Counted from the first letter of the stretch, positions 26,484-34,886 are shown. The stretch: 36,164 nucleotides of DNA from an uncultured Paracoccaceae bacterium (GCA_905182105.1 CAJJAR010000035.1:1-36164), one strand, 5' to 3'. Made by a program: numbers and translations. The notes: generated by a model from the sequence alone, not told the origin.

Positions 26484-27692
26484 CTATCCTTTAGCTATCA
26501 CGGCCGCTGCCGCTTCAAGCGAACCAGTTCCGTGTTCGATATTCAGCGCAGTCAAACCTGTCTCCACTCCGCCCAACAGGCCCATAATCATCTGGCCGTT
26601 TACATGGCCCATATGACCAAAGCGGAAAAAACCATGAGAGCTGCGTTCGCCTTCTTCCCCCATGCCAAGGCCAATTCCCAAGGTTAGACCGATGTTGGCC
26701 TCAACCCATTCGCGCAACCTTGTTCCATCCGGAGAGGCGAGACTTAGGGATGTCACCGCATTGCTGCGATTCTTAACCTCAACCACGTTCATCTTAAGCG
26801 AGCCCACCTGCCCCCAAGCATCACAAGCTGCCCAAATCGCGCGGGCCAATACCGCATGACGTGCCCATACTTTTTCAATGCCTTCGTCGTGGATAATGTC
26901 CAATGCAACGCGCAACCCAAACAAATGTTGCGTTGGCGCAGTTCCATTGAAATATTGCCACAATTGTTCAGGCGCTCCACGCGGAACCCAGTCCCAATAG
27001 CGGCTGACACGTGGCATCGCATTGCGCACAACCTCTGCCTTTTCGTTGAAAAATACGAATGAAACGCCCGCTGGGACCATCAAACCTTTTTGACAGGCCG
27101 CGACCATAACATCGACGCCCCATTCATCCATTTCAAATTGATCACAGCCTAATGAGGCTATGCAATCAGCCATCAACAACGCGGGATGCCCTGCATCATC
27201 AATCGCACGGCGCAGCGCAGCAAAATCATTGCGGATTGAACTGGATGTATCCACATGAACGGCTAAAACGGCTTTAATCTGATGGTCTGTGTCTTCTTTT
27301 AGCGCCTGTGTGATCCGTACCATATCCATCGGGCTTTGCTTGCCGAAATCAAACACATCAACCTCAACGCCCAAACCACGCGCCATATCCGCCCAGCCAT
27401 GCCCAAATAGGCCTGTAATCGGGGCCAAAACACGATCACCCTCGGACAATACATTGGATAGGGAAGCTTCCCACGCCGCATGACCATTGCCAATATAAAT
27501 CGCGCATTTACCGTTTGTGCGTGCAACCCGCTTCAAATCAGGGATCAGGGTAGCTGTCATTTCCAACAACTCGCCATCATAAATATTGGGGGATGGGCGA
27601 TGCATCGCTTGTAAAACAGCGTCTGGCATAACCGATGGACCAGGAATTGCGAGGTATCCGCGCCCGTTTGCGGCAATGGGATACTGTGTCAT
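26484..27692 (-). CDS. Class V aminotransferase, serine-glyoxylate type
   Basis: A 402-residue PLP enzyme of the alanine/serine-glyoxylate aminotransferase family. The cofactor Lys202 is in VMVAACQKGLMVPAGVSF; the N-terminal YLAIPGPSVMPDAVLQAM is the family signature. Serine-glyoxylate activity would suit C1/glyoxylate metabolism through the serine cycle, but the ureidoglycine-glyoxylate and aspartate versions are alternatives. No serine-cycle genes are adjacent. ATG 27692 is preceded by AAGGGACC-like sequence. Divergent from the ABC exporter gene. Confidence 0.87.
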   Translation of the reverse strand: MTQYPIAANGRGYLAIPGPSVMPDAVLQAMHRPSPNIYDGELLEMTATLIPDLKRVARTNGKCAIYIGNGHAAWEASLSNVLSEGDRVLAPITGLFGHGWADMARGLGVEVDVFDFGKQSPMDMVRITQALKEDTDHQIKAVLAVHVDTSSSIRNDFAALRRAIDDAGHPALLMADCIASLGCDQFEMDEWGVDVMVAACQKGLMVPAGVSFVFFNEKAEVVRNAMPRVSRYWDWVPRGAPEQLWQYFNGTAPTQHLFGLRVALDIIHDEGIEKVWARHAVLARAIWAACDAWGQVGSLKMNVVEVKNRSNAVTSLSLASPDGTRLREWVEANIGLTLGIGLGMGEEGERSSHGFFRFGHMGHVNGQMIMGLLGGVETGLTALNIEHGTGSLEAAAAVIAKG

Positions 27693-27833
27693 GAAGGGAC
27701 CCTTTTTGCTTGCGTCTTAAGGGCAACCTAAGCGGCTTTACGGTGGCGTCAATTGCGCATTCACTTGCTGCAGCACTTGCTTCGCTCTAAACACCCATTT
27801 AACCGATTAATAAAAACGATACAGGCGCACCCC

Positions 27834-29717
27834 GTGACCGCATCAAATACTCCCATCCAAGATCAGACAGAAAACCAACCATCTGGGCAATTGATTGCGT
27901 GGCTGTGGCGCGGGTACCTGAAAAAACATATTCCAATGATGGGCTTGGCCGTTTTCTTCATGTTCCTTGAGGGATCAACGCTGGGCGCGCTTAGTTACAT
28001 GATGCAGCCGATGTTTGACGATGCATTTGTGGCAGGCAACAGCACCACGCTGTACTGGGTCGGCGCGATGTTGATCACGATCTTTGTCGTACGTGCAATT
28101 TCTTCTATCTCTCAAAAACTGCTTTTGACCACCATCGCACAGAGGACAGCAGCTGCATTGCGCATTGATTTGTTAGCACAAATGATGAAGCAAGATGGCG
28201 CTTTCCATCAATCACACCCACCCGGCTTTTTGATCCAGCGTGTTCAGGCAGATGTAAACGCTGTTGGTGATGTTTGGCGCGCAATCATCACGGGTGCAGG
28301 GCGCGACTTGATCGGCTTGTTTATTTTGCTTGGAATCGCGATCAGCGTTGATCCAGTATGGGCACTGCTAGCCTGCGTGGGCATCCCAGCCCTCGTTCTT
28401 CCCGCTGCTATGGCACAACGCTATGTGCGCCGCCAAGCCGGCATTGCCCGCGATTTGGGCGCACACCTCAGCACACGCTTGGACGAAGTGTTCCACGGCA
28501 TCGTTCAAATCAAATTGAACGCCTTAGAACAGTACCAATCCCGCCAATACAAGACGCTGACAAAGCGGTTTGTGCGCACTGAAATCAAATCAGCCTTTGG
28601 TGCCTCAGCGATTCCTGCAATGGTCGATATCATGTCAGGCATCGGGTTCATGTCCGTGATCCTTTACGGCGGCTCAGAAATCATCGCTGGTGAAAAATCC
28701 ATTGGTCAGTTCATGACTTTCTTCACTGCCATGGGCTTTGCCTTTGAACCCCTGCGCCGTTTGGGCGGAGTGAGTGGACTGTGGCAAGTCGCAGCTGCTG
28801 CGATTGAACGGGTTAAAGAACTGTTGGAGGCACCAATCACACTGACAACAACAGATAATCCAGTCGCAATTCCAGACGGCACACCAGAAGTTACATTGAA
28901 AAATGTAACTTTGGCCTACGGTGACAATACGGTGCTACATGACCTATCGTTGGTCGCAGAGCCTGGCAAAACGACCGCTCTTGTCGGCGCTTCAGGTGCT
29001 GGAAAATCGACAATCTTTAATCTGCTGACCCGTCTTGTGGACCCACAGACAGGGTCCATCGAGATCAGTGGCGTCTCCACCCCAGATATAGCTCTGAACG
29101 ATTTACGCGGTCTTTTCTCTGTCGTGACTCAAGAAGCTTTGCTGTTTGACGAAACCTTGCGCGAAAACATCCTGCTGGGTCGTACGGATGTAACCAACGA
29201 ACAGCTTAAAGGCGTTCTAGATGCAGCTCACGTATCTGACTTCCTTGAAAACCTTCCCGAAGGCTTGGATACCAAAGTTGGGCCGCGTGGTTCCGCCCTT
29301 TCAGGTGGCCAGCGCCAACGCGTTGTCATCGCACGTGCCCTACTGCGAGACACGCCAATCCTGTTGCTGGACGAAGCAACTTCAGCACTAGATGCCCAGT
29401 CTGAAAACGTCGTTCAAGAGGCATTGGACCAACTGTCTGCTGGTCGCACAACGATCGTGATTGCGCACCGTTTGTCGACCATTCGTGGTGCCGACAAAAT
29501 CGTGGTCATGGATCGCGGTCGCATTATGGATCAAGGCACGCATGATGAACTGTTAAAACGAGGCGGCATCTATGCCGACTTGTATCGCCTGCAATTCCGT
29601 GATGGCAAACAGGTCAGCGATGTGCCCAAACAATCAAAGTTTGGTCTTTCAACCGATGCTGTTCCTGTTGCCCGCCAAGGTATATTGGAGCGGATGAAAT
29701 TTAAGTTCTTCGGCTAA
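27834..29717 (+). CDS. MsbA-like ABC exporter (fused permease and ATPase)
   Basis: A half-transporter of about 627 residues: six membrane segments (about residues 30-330) and a C-terminal ATPase. The Walker A motif is VGASGAGKST, the ABC signature LSGGQRQRV, the Walker B motif ILLLDEATSALD and the switch His is in VIAHRLSTI. The family exports lipid A, glycolipids or other amphiphiles as a homodimer. The frame is open up to 27753 with weak start codons; GTG 27834 (VTASNTPIQ) is chosen tentatively because its ribosome site is poor. The stop overlaps that of the convergent glycosyltransferase gene. Confidence 0.9.
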   Translation: MTASNTPIQDQTENQPSGQLIAWLWRGYLKKHIPMMGLAVFFMFLEGSTLGALSYMMQPMFDDAFVAGNSTTLYWVGAMLITIFVVRAISSISQKLLLTTIAQRTAAALRIDLLAQMMKQDGAFHQSHPPGFLIQRVQADVNAVGDVWRAIITGAGRDLIGLFILLGIAISVDPVWALLACVGIPALVLPAAMAQRYVRRQAGIARDLGAHLSTRLDEVFHGIVQIKLNALEQYQSRQYKTLTKRFVRTEIKSAFGASAIPAMVDIMSGIGFMSVILYGGSEIIAGEKSIGQFMTFFTAMGFAFEPLRRLGGVSGLWQVAAAAIERVKELLEAPITLTTTDNPVAIPDGTPEVTLKNVTLAYGDNTVLHDLSLVAEPGKTTALVGASGAGKSTIFNLLTRLVDPQTGSIEISGVSTPDIALNDLRGLFSVVTQEALLFDETLRENILLGRTDVTNEQLKGVLDAAHVSDFLENLPEGLDTKVGPRGSALSGGQRQRVVIARALLRDTPILLLDEATSALDAQSENVVQEALDQLSAGRTTIVIAHRLSTIRGADKIVVMDRGRIMDQGTHDELLKRGGIYADLYRLQFRDGKQVSDVPKQSKFGLSTDAVPVARQGILERMKFKFFG

Positions 29718-30388
29718 CGACTATAACGCTCAGCTAAGGCTTCAGGATCAGCACCTGCAAAATACTGCAGCAATGTGATTATGTTACGGCCACCGCGTAT
29801 AAGCCAACCTTTGTTCTGGTACTTCACCGCGCTTGTTGTTGCGGTGGCCTCGATACGGCGCAACTTGCCCTTTAGGGCTCGCGCCAACGCGACATCCTCC
29901 ATCAAGGGGATGTCACGGTAACCACCAATAACATCATATAAATCGCGCGATATAAGCAAACCTTGATCACCGTATGGAAGCCCTAAGCGGCTGCGCGAAT
30001 TAGCCCAGAACGCAACAAGCTGCCCCATAACGCCACCAACATCAAACTGAAGACTAAACCAGCCAGCGTCGCCTGTTTGTAGGTGCTGGGCCGCGGCATT
30101 GACCCAGCCCTCACTCAAAACAGTATCCGCATGTAATACCAGCAACCATTCGCCTTTGGCCGCGCCACATCCTCGCTGTAGTTGCCCACCACGCGAGGGC
30201 GCGCCGCTCACAACTTCGGCTCCCCAATCTTTGGCAATTTCAAGTGTCTGATCCGTTGATCCCGCGTCAGACACAATCACTTCACGAATCAGGCCCGCGT
30301 CCAAGGCTTCCATCAAACAAGACAGGGTATGATGCAGCCCAATGCCCGCATTCAGTGTTGGCAGTATAACAGAAATCGGTGCACGCAT
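29714..30388 (-). CDS. Family 2 glycosyltransferase
   Basis: A 224-residue GT-A-fold enzyme without membrane anchor. The nucleotide-sugar-binding start is ISVILPTLNAGIGL, the Asp-containing DAGSTDQTLEIA follows, and the DxD-like motif is LVLHADTVL. The C-terminal segment MEDVALARALKG is the family catalytic-base region. It resembles the TIGR04283-type subgroup, some members of which are linked to arsenosugar formation; this is memory-based. The acceptor is unknown. Its stop (TAG) and the stop of the convergent ABC exporter share three bases. Confidence 0.86.
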   Translation of the reverse strand: MRAPISVILPTLNAGIGLHHTLSCLMEALDAGLIREVIVSDAGSTDQTLEIAKDWGAEVVSGAPSRGGQLQRGCGAAKGEWLLVLHADTVLSEGWVNAAAQHLQTGDAGWFSLQFDVGGVMGQLVAFWANSRSRLGLPYGDQGLLISRDLYDVIGGYRDIPLMEDVALARALKGKLRRIEATATTSAVKYQNKGWLIRGGRNIITLLQYFAGADPEALAERYSR

Positions 30389-30455
30389 GTCTCAGCCCTT
30401 TTGAAGTCACGACAAGGTGCTATATGACACCTATAACTTCAAGAGGAACCGACGA

Positions 30456-31211
30456 ATGACCCCCACTGCACCCACACGCCGCATTTTACGCCTAAGCGGA
30501 AAAGACACGCGCGATTTCTTGCAAGGTTTGGTCACAAATGATGTTGGCAAAGTGGACAATTGTTTGGTCTATGCCGCCATTCTAACGCCTCAGGGCAAAT
30601 ATCTGGCAGACTTCTTCCTGCTGACTGAAGGCAACGATATCTTGATGGATACGGATGCGGCCCAAACGGATGCATTGGTCCAGCGACTGACAATGTACAA
30701 GCTACGCGCCGATGTTCAAATTGCCCAAACAGACCTTCAGGTACACCGCGGTCTGTCTGACCTTCCTAAGGACGGCTACATCGACCCGCGCACGTCTGAC
30801 CTGGGATGGCGCGCCTATCGCAGTGATGAGGCAGCTGGTACAGATGTCGACTGGAGCGCCCTTCAGATCCAACATACCGTTCCGGCCAGTGGGGTAGACC
30901 TCACACCTGATACATTCATCCTTGAAGCAGGTTTTGAGCGACTCAACGGCGTTGATTTTCGCAAAGGCTGTTATGTAGGCCAAGAAGTAACCGTACGAAT
31001 GAAACACAAAACGGAACTGCGCAAGGGTTTGGTGCAGGTCAAAATAACCGGAGCTGCTGAAAGCGGCACGCCCATTAGCGCGAATGACAAAGCTGCAGGC
31101 ACGTTGCTAAGTCGCGCGGGCGATACCGCTATCGCCTACCTGCGTTTTGATCGCGCAACAGGGCCAATGCAGGCTGGTGACGCCACAGTAACGTGGGATG
31201 GCCAAAAGTAG
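30456..31211 (+). CDS. ygfZ: YgfZ/GcvT-family folate-binding protein
   Basis: Folate-dependent protein of 251 residues assisting Fe-S cluster proteins such as MiaB; it is not an aminomethyltransferase of the glycine system. The signature KGCYVGQEVTVRMKHK, with the conserved Cys, is intact, and the N-terminal LSGKDTRDFLQGLVTNDV is typical. The open frame extends to 30417, but AGAGGA seven bases upstream and homology support ATG 30456. It is followed by a bidirectional terminator and convergent efp. Confidence 0.92.
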   Translation: MTPTAPTRRILRLSGKDTRDFLQGLVTNDVGKVDNCLVYAAILTPQGKYLADFFLLTEGNDILMDTDAAQTDALVQRLTMYKLRADVQIAQTDLQVHRGLSDLPKDGYIDPRTSDLGWRAYRSDEAAGTDVDWSALQIQHTVPASGVDLTPDTFILEAGFERLNGVDFRKGCYVGQEVTVRMKHKTELRKGLVQVKITGAAESGTPISANDKAAGTLLSRAGDTAIAYLRFDRATGPMQAGDATVTWDGQK

Positions 31212-31235
31212 GCCATACTCCCTACCCCCAAACGA

Positions 31236-31265
31236 AAAAGACCACCCTGAAAAGAAGGGTCTTTT
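31236..31265. terminator. Bidirectional terminator between ygfZ and efp
   Basis: AAAAGACC and GGTCTTTT pair over eight bases with a 14-base loop containing an alternative CCCT/AGGG stem. The plus strand ends in TTTT and the minus strand in TTTTT after the stem, so both convergent genes can use it. Confidence 0.8.
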
Positions 31266-31292
31266 GAATTTCAAGGATAACAATCAGGCCAA

Positions 31293-31856
31293 CTAGGCGC
31301 GTTCGGAATATTCCATCGTGTCTGTGTTCACTACAATGTCTTCGTCTGGACCAACAAACGGTGGCACCATAACTTTAACGCCATTTTCAAGAATAGCTGG
31401 CTTGAACGAATTCGCAGCTGTCTGGCCTTTAACCACTGGTTCAGTTTCCGCGATCTTGCAAATCACCTTTTGCGGCAAACGTGCGTTCAAAGCTTCGGTA
31501 TCGTGAAACTCAACAACGATGGTCATACCATCTTGTAGGAACGGACGGGTTTCACCTAGCAATTCGGCTGGCAATTGAACCTGTTCGTAGGTTTCCATGT
31601 CCATCACTGTCAAAAGACCATCGTCCTCAAATAAGAACTGTTGGTCCTTCTGTTCAAGGCGCACTTTTTCGACCTTGTCGGCGCTGCGGAAGCGCTCGTT
31701 CAACTTCGAACCGTTGCGAAGATTGCGCAGTTCGACCTGTGCAAATGCGCCACCTTTTCCGGGTTTTACGTGGTCCACTTTGACCGCAGCCCAAAGGCTG
31801 TCGTTGTGTTCCAGTACATTTCCAGGGCGAATTTCGTTTCCGTTAATTTTAGGCAT
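31293..31856 (-). CDS. efp: Translation elongation factor P
   Basis: A 187-residue three-domain factor that rescues ribosomes stalled on polyproline stretches. The N-terminal KOW-like domain includes the modification loop [16 protein letters not shown] with the Lys expected to carry the beta-lysyl or other modification; the central and C-terminal OB domains follow ([14 protein letters not shown] and the end DTMEYSERA). ATG 31856 ([10 protein letters not shown]) is the family start; the frame is open five codons further. A possible promoter lies 45-75 bases upstream. It is a stand-alone gene here. Confidence 0.97.
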   Translation of the reverse strand: MPKINGNEIRPGNVLEHNDSLWAAVKVDHVKPGKGGAFAQVELRNLRNGSKLNERFRSADKVEKVRLEQKDQQFLFEDDGLLTVMDMETYEQVQLPAELLGETRPFLQDGMTIVVEFHDTEALNARLPQKVICKIAETEPVVKGQTAANSFKPAILENGVKVMVPPFVGPDEDIVVNTDTMEYSERA

Positions 31857-31900
31857 ATGTGTCAAAACCACGTCAAAAGGTTGATGGAAAGTTGTTCTTT

Positions 31901-31929
31901 CCTATACCTAGTTGGCTGGTCCACTGCAA
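31901..31929 (-). promoter_or_regulatory. Possible promoter of efp
   Basis: On the minus strand TTGCAG (31929-31924) and TATAGG (31906-31901) are separated by 17 bases, about 45 bases before the efp start. Match to consensus is partial, three and four of six. Confidence 0.35.
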
Positions 31930-31970
31930 GACAACGATATGTCGGAGGGCTCAGCAAGAGGTATGCACAA

Positions 31971-31991
31971 TTTGCATAGAAGCTATGCAAA
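31971..31991. promoter_or_regulatory. Perfect 9-bp palindrome, operator-like
   Basis: TTTGCATAG and CTATGCAAA are exact complements around AAG. A third TATGCA half-site sits just upstream at 31962-31967. The site lies between divergent efp and the DUF6280-type gene, 86 bases before the latter's start. Possible binding site of a dimeric regulator. Confidence 0.55.
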
Positions 31992-32003
31992 ATCAGCCTA
32001 TCC

Positions 32004-32013
32004 GAATCGAGTC
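32004..32013. promoter_or_regulatory. Two abutting GANTC (CcrM) sites
   Basis: GAATC and GAGTC stand side by side, 64 bases before the DUF6280-type start. GANTC is the target of the CcrM methyltransferase in alphaproteobacteria, and promoter-proximal sites can report methylation state. Confidence 0.45.
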
Positions 32014-32076
32014 AATTAGGTCATAAGAGACCTCACGCCAAAAAGACAAGAGCAAGAGTAATTGAAAGGACGACGG

Positions 32077-32397
32077 ATGAAAGACTTCGTTGACGGCACT
32101 GCCTTTAATAACGAACAAGGTAATCGTGCACGCAAACTATTCGCAGCTGTCGTACTGGCTGCACTGGACGACGCAATTGCTGACGATAAGAAGTATGGCA
32201 ATGGTCCAGAACAAATCGCTCGTTGGGCACGCTCTCGCGATGGTCGCGAAGTGCTTAGCTGCGCAGGTATTGACCCTAACGAACGGGTTGTAACTGGTCT
32301 TATGGACTTTGTTGGCAAAGGTGTACGGACTTCCGTAGCTCTGTCACGCGAAGAAAGCGAACGTCGCAACGCAGCCCAACAGGCTGAAGCGGCATAA
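32077..32397 (+). CDS. Conserved Rhodobacterales protein, DUF6280-type
   Basis: A 106-residue soluble protein, probably mostly helical, beginning MKDFVDGTAFNNEQGNRARKLF and ending in an Arg/Gln/Ala-rich helix. I recall it as nearly invariant across the Roseobacter group (DUF6280), but no function is known to me. ATG 32077 is chosen over the open frame at 32062 because AAAGGA lies six bases before it. It is followed by a strong terminator. The preceding 200 bases hold a perfect palindrome and two GANTC sites, suggesting tight control. Confidence 0.85.
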   Translation: MKDFVDGTAFNNEQGNRARKLFAAVVLAALDDAIADDKKYGNGPEQIARWARSRDGREVLSCAGIDPNERVVTGLMDFVGKGVRTSVALSREESERRNAAQQAEAA

Positions 32398-32434
32398 TAA
32401 TTTGATCTAACTGCCATGATCGATTTTGAAAAAT

Positions 32435-32459
32435 GCGCCCTCTGTTTGGGCGCTTTTTT
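32435..32459. terminator. Bidirectional terminator after the DUF6280-type gene
   Basis: GCGCCC and GGGCGC pair around a seven-base loop, followed by six T residues on the plus strand; on the minus strand the stem is followed by ATTTTT. It can serve the DUF6280-type gene and the convergent membrane protein gene. Confidence 0.88.
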
Positions 32460-32510
32460 CATTTGCAGGACGTTAATTTTGTCGATTATTTATTGCTGGA
32501 AGATAAACAA

Positions 32511-33065
32511 CTACTGACGCATGATCCACAATTCTACCAGTACCATCTGAATGCACAAGTCAATCACCCACCAAGGTGCTTTACGCAGCCACAGCATCAC
32601 TAGGGCAATAAGGGCCAGAAAACCCTCAATTGGGGCAACCCACCGTGCCCCATGATCAATATCCCAGTAACTCAGTGGACTTTCGAACACCCACCACGCG
32701 GCAGGCCAAAAATGGGCATGCCCGTCATCATGATGCAGTGGAAAATCAAGTGCCAAATGCAGACGCGCGGCACCCACAAGTGGAATAGCCCATTGGCTGC
32801 GCCTCCAAATAGCCAGTGCAAAAAGTCCTAGCCAAATAAGGAACGAGTTGTCGATCGCGAAAACCATCTGCCAAGCATCTGAAAAATGCAGTTCACCAAA
32901 CACATTCTCGGGTGGGATTTTCAACAGAACCAGCGACACAGCCGCCATCAGATACAATGACAAATCAGGCAAAATTGTCCCGATCACAGCAGCCCCTAGA
33001 ATGTGCGAGGTCGCAGGCCGTCCAAAAACAGCTGCGCCGATCAATAAATGAGCTAGCGTATTCTT
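32511..33065 (-). CDS. Membrane protein of a CobQ-misnamed family; start codon doubtful
   Basis: A polytopic membrane protein of about 184 residues with roughly four hydrophobic segments and a His/Asp-rich motif, ALDFPLHHDDGHAHFWP, plausibly metal-binding. Relatives that I recall are often labelled cobalamin biosynthesis protein CobQ, but there is no CobQ similarity; a DUF457-like membrane metallohydrolase is a better guess. The family start would fall at 33065-33063, before NTLAHLLIGAAVFG, with GGGGG five bases upstream; that codon is AAG. The next usable start is TTG 33044, without a ribosome site, and would drop seven residues. The gene may therefore be weakly expressed or newly dead. Confidence 0.75.
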   Translation of the reverse strand, partial: KNTLAHLLIGAAVFGRPATSHILGAAVIGTILPDLSLYLMAAVSLVLLKIPPENVFGELHFSDAWQMVFAIDNSFLIWLGLFALAIWRRSQWAIPLVGAARLHLALDFPLHHDDGHAHFWPAAWWVFESPLSYWDIDHGARWVAPIEGFLALIALVMLWLRKAPWWVIDLCIQMVLVELWIMRQ

Positions 33066-33142
33066 AACTTCCCCCGATAGATCGCCAAGCTGAGGCAGTC
33101 AAAATCGGTAAAGTCCATCTGATTTTTAGCAGGTTATTTGAG

Positions 33143-33859
33143 TTATTGCGCTACGAGGGCACGGTGAATTTCACGGCGTACCAGTTTGCGCACATTGCTT
33201 GTGATACGTTCACCCAAAGCACCCTGCAATTCCTCGCGTAAGATTTCGCTAACAAGGTCACGAAGAGCTTCTTCATCCAAAAGTTCTTCAGCAGACGGAG
33301 AAAGCCCACTGTGCTGCGTCGTAGAATCAACCTCAGGATCTTCATCAAAGCTGACTTCTTCAGCATCGTCCCACTTCATCGATGGAGCTTCGCTTTCTGA
33401 CGAATTTGGCTCAGCATCTTCAGACTGCCCATCGATTTGCGGCGCGACGTCATCGACAACCACTTCCAAAACAAAGGGCTCTGGCGCGGGTTCAGCAGCT
33501 TTTTCAGCCACATCTTCATACAATTGTTCGTCAGAGTGATCAAAGGTCGCTTCGGTATCATCTGAAACGTGTTCCTCGGAGCCCTTATCATCGTCGTTTT
33601 CTGGTGTTTTCACCTCATTTGCATCGTGACCCTCAGGACCAGCACCAAACTCTGACCATGCGTGAATAGTAGGTTCTGCAACAACTTCGCCGTCGCCTTG
33701 ATCGTCTGCAACACGCAAAGCACGTGTTAAGACCAATCGGTCTGAGGATTGCGCTACGGCTGCAGCCACTTTCATTGACGGGCGATTATCATCCGAAACC
33801 AATCGGCGGATCGACGACAACACATCTTCGACTTCTACATTCGTTACTGGGTCTGACAT
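33143..33859 (-). CDS. PopZ-like / DUF2497 cell-pole protein
   Basis: A 238-residue protein with the architecture of the polar organiser PopZ. The N-terminal helix (about 5-22, VEVEDVLSSIRRLVSDD) matches the PopZ partner-binding helix, the middle (about 60-185) is very acidic and low in complexity, and the C-terminal helices (about 190-238, EEALRDLVSEILREEL and VRKLVRREIHRALVAQ) match the oligomerisation region. In Caulobacter PopZ forms polar hubs anchoring ParB and chromosome origins; whether this homologue does so is inference. It lies downstream of the Pcm-like gene on the same strand, after 103 bases containing an inverted repeat. Confidence 0.8.
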   Translation of the reverse strand: MSDPVTNVEVEDVLSSIRRLVSDDNRPSMKVAAAVAQSSDRLVLTRALRVADDQGDGEVVAEPTIHAWSEFGAGPEGHDANEVKTPENDDDKGSEEHVSDDTEATFDHSDEQLYEDVAEKAAEPAPEPFVLEVVVDDVAPQIDGQSEDAEPNSSESEAPSMKWDDAEEVSFDEDPEVDSTTQHSGLSPSAEELLDEEALRDLVSEILREELQGALGERITSNVRKLVRREIHRALVAQ

Positions 33860-33877
33860 TTTTTATACCACTCTTGC

Positions 33878-33902
33878 CTGACCCAACATTACAGCGGGTC
33901 AG
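33878..33902. repeat. Inverted repeat upstream of the PopZ-like gene
   Basis: CTGACCC and GGGTCAG are perfect 7-bp complements around an 11-base loop, 19 bases before the PopZ-like start. It may be a terminator remnant, an operator or an RNA hairpin; no T-run supports the first. Confidence 0.4.
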
Positions 33903-33962
33903 AGATTCGGACAACAGCCCACTAAAACAGTAACGTGATTAAACTCCGTCCTAAACGAGAGC

Positions 33963-34616
33963 TTATAATTTAAAGCTGTTCGCCTGCACAAAGCCATCCA
34001 AGACAGGCGCGCCTGCATTGAAGGACATGCGCCAATTCATCTTGCCATCGATCTTGTGACCAACACGAACTTCACCAAGGGCACCCGTCATAAAGATACC
34101 CACGATGCGGCCACCCTCTTTCAACTGGTCCAACAAAGCTGCAGGAATTTCCTCAACTCCGCCCTGGATCAAGATAACATCGTACGGACCATGCTGTGCA
34201 GCGCCTGCTGTCAGCGAACCTGTGTGAAGAATCACATTGTCCATACCAGCAGTGCTCAAGGCTTCTTGAGCCTCCACCACCATCGCTTCGTCTTCTTCAA
34301 CAGCGACAACTGCTTCGGCCATATGTGCCACAACAGCCGAAGAATATCCGAATCCAGTGCCGATATCCAAAACCAATTCATTGTCTTGAATATTCAAAGC
34401 GTCAAGCATTTTTGCCAACGTACGCGGCTCCAAAACCACACGGGCACCGCCCAAAGGCAGGTTTTCCCCCATATAAGCGGCTTCTCTTTGTGCTGTGGGG
34501 ACAAAGTCCTCACGCGCAACCGATAACATCGCATCGATGATTGGAAATTTAGTCACATCTGAAGGGCGAACCTGTGTGTCGACCATCATTGTGCGGCGCA
34601 TCGCAAAGTCTGTCAT
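33963..34616 (-). CDS. Pcm-like class I methyltransferase
   Basis: A 217-residue SAM-dependent methyltransferase related to protein-L-isoaspartate O-methyltransferase. The SAM motif I is LVLDIGTGFGYSSAVVA and the family start is IIDAMLSVAREDFVP. The isoaspartyl-substrate motif that reads TISxP in true Pcm is replaced by VVLEP, so repair of isoaspartate is doubtful. In relatives I recall this gene next to tolC and a PopZ-like gene; tolC is absent here. The open frame runs to 34706, but ATG 34616 (MTDFAMRRTMMVDTQV) matches relatives. The ribosome site is weak. Confidence 0.85.
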   Translation of the reverse strand: MTDFAMRRTMMVDTQVRPSDVTKFPIIDAMLSVAREDFVPTAQREAAYMGENLPLGGARVVLEPRTLAKMLDALNIQDNELVLDIGTGFGYSSAVVAHMAEAVVAVEEDEAMVVEAQEALSTAGMDNVILHTGSLTAGAAQHGPYDVILIQGGVEEIPAALLDQLKEGGRIVGIFMTGALGEVRVGHKIDGKMNWRMSFNAGAPVLDGFVQANSFKL

Positions 34617-34761
34617 CTGCTGAACTCGTTCGTCAATTTCTATTTGAGCCCTGATGTGCCACATCTGATCCCGCGCGGCAATGTCAGCTTGATGCAAATT
34701 GAGCATAGGAGGCCTTGCAGGCGCAAATCAATTGGGCTAACCCCTCTCTTACTACCCTGGC

Positions 34762-34835
34762 GGCGAGTTGGTAGAGTGGTTATGCAGCGGATTGCAAATC
34801 CGTGTACACGAGTTCGATTCTCGTACTCGCCTCCA
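34762..34835 (+). tRNA. tRNA-Cys (GCA), CCA encoded
   Basis: Acceptor stem GGCGAGT pairs with ACTCGCC; the anticodon arm GCGGA-TTGCAAA-TCCGT carries anticodon GCA; the T arm is CGAG-TTCGATT-CTCG; discriminator base U is as expected for Cys, followed by an encoded CCA. The 74-base gene is intact although a mobile element is integrated directly after it, so the 3' end has been restored by the attachment site. Confidence 0.95.
34810..34835. other. Probable left attachment site (att) at the tRNA-Cys 3' end
   Basis: The T-arm to CCA part of tRNA-Cys stands at the junction between host-like sequence and an AT-rich region starting with an integrase. Integration into tRNA 3' halves is the rule for this enzyme class. 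The matching copy at the far end is outside the window, so the exact core cannot be given. Confidence 0.5.
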
Positions 34836-34886
34836 ATAAAATCAATCACTTAGATGATTAATTACTCCAAAAACACACGAAAAATC

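Noticed and set aside
33077..33142. Cobalamin riboswitch or cobalamin gene context for the CobQ-labelled family
   Set aside because: No riboswitch-like sequence was seen near the gene and no cobalamin genes are in the window; the label is probably a misnomer.
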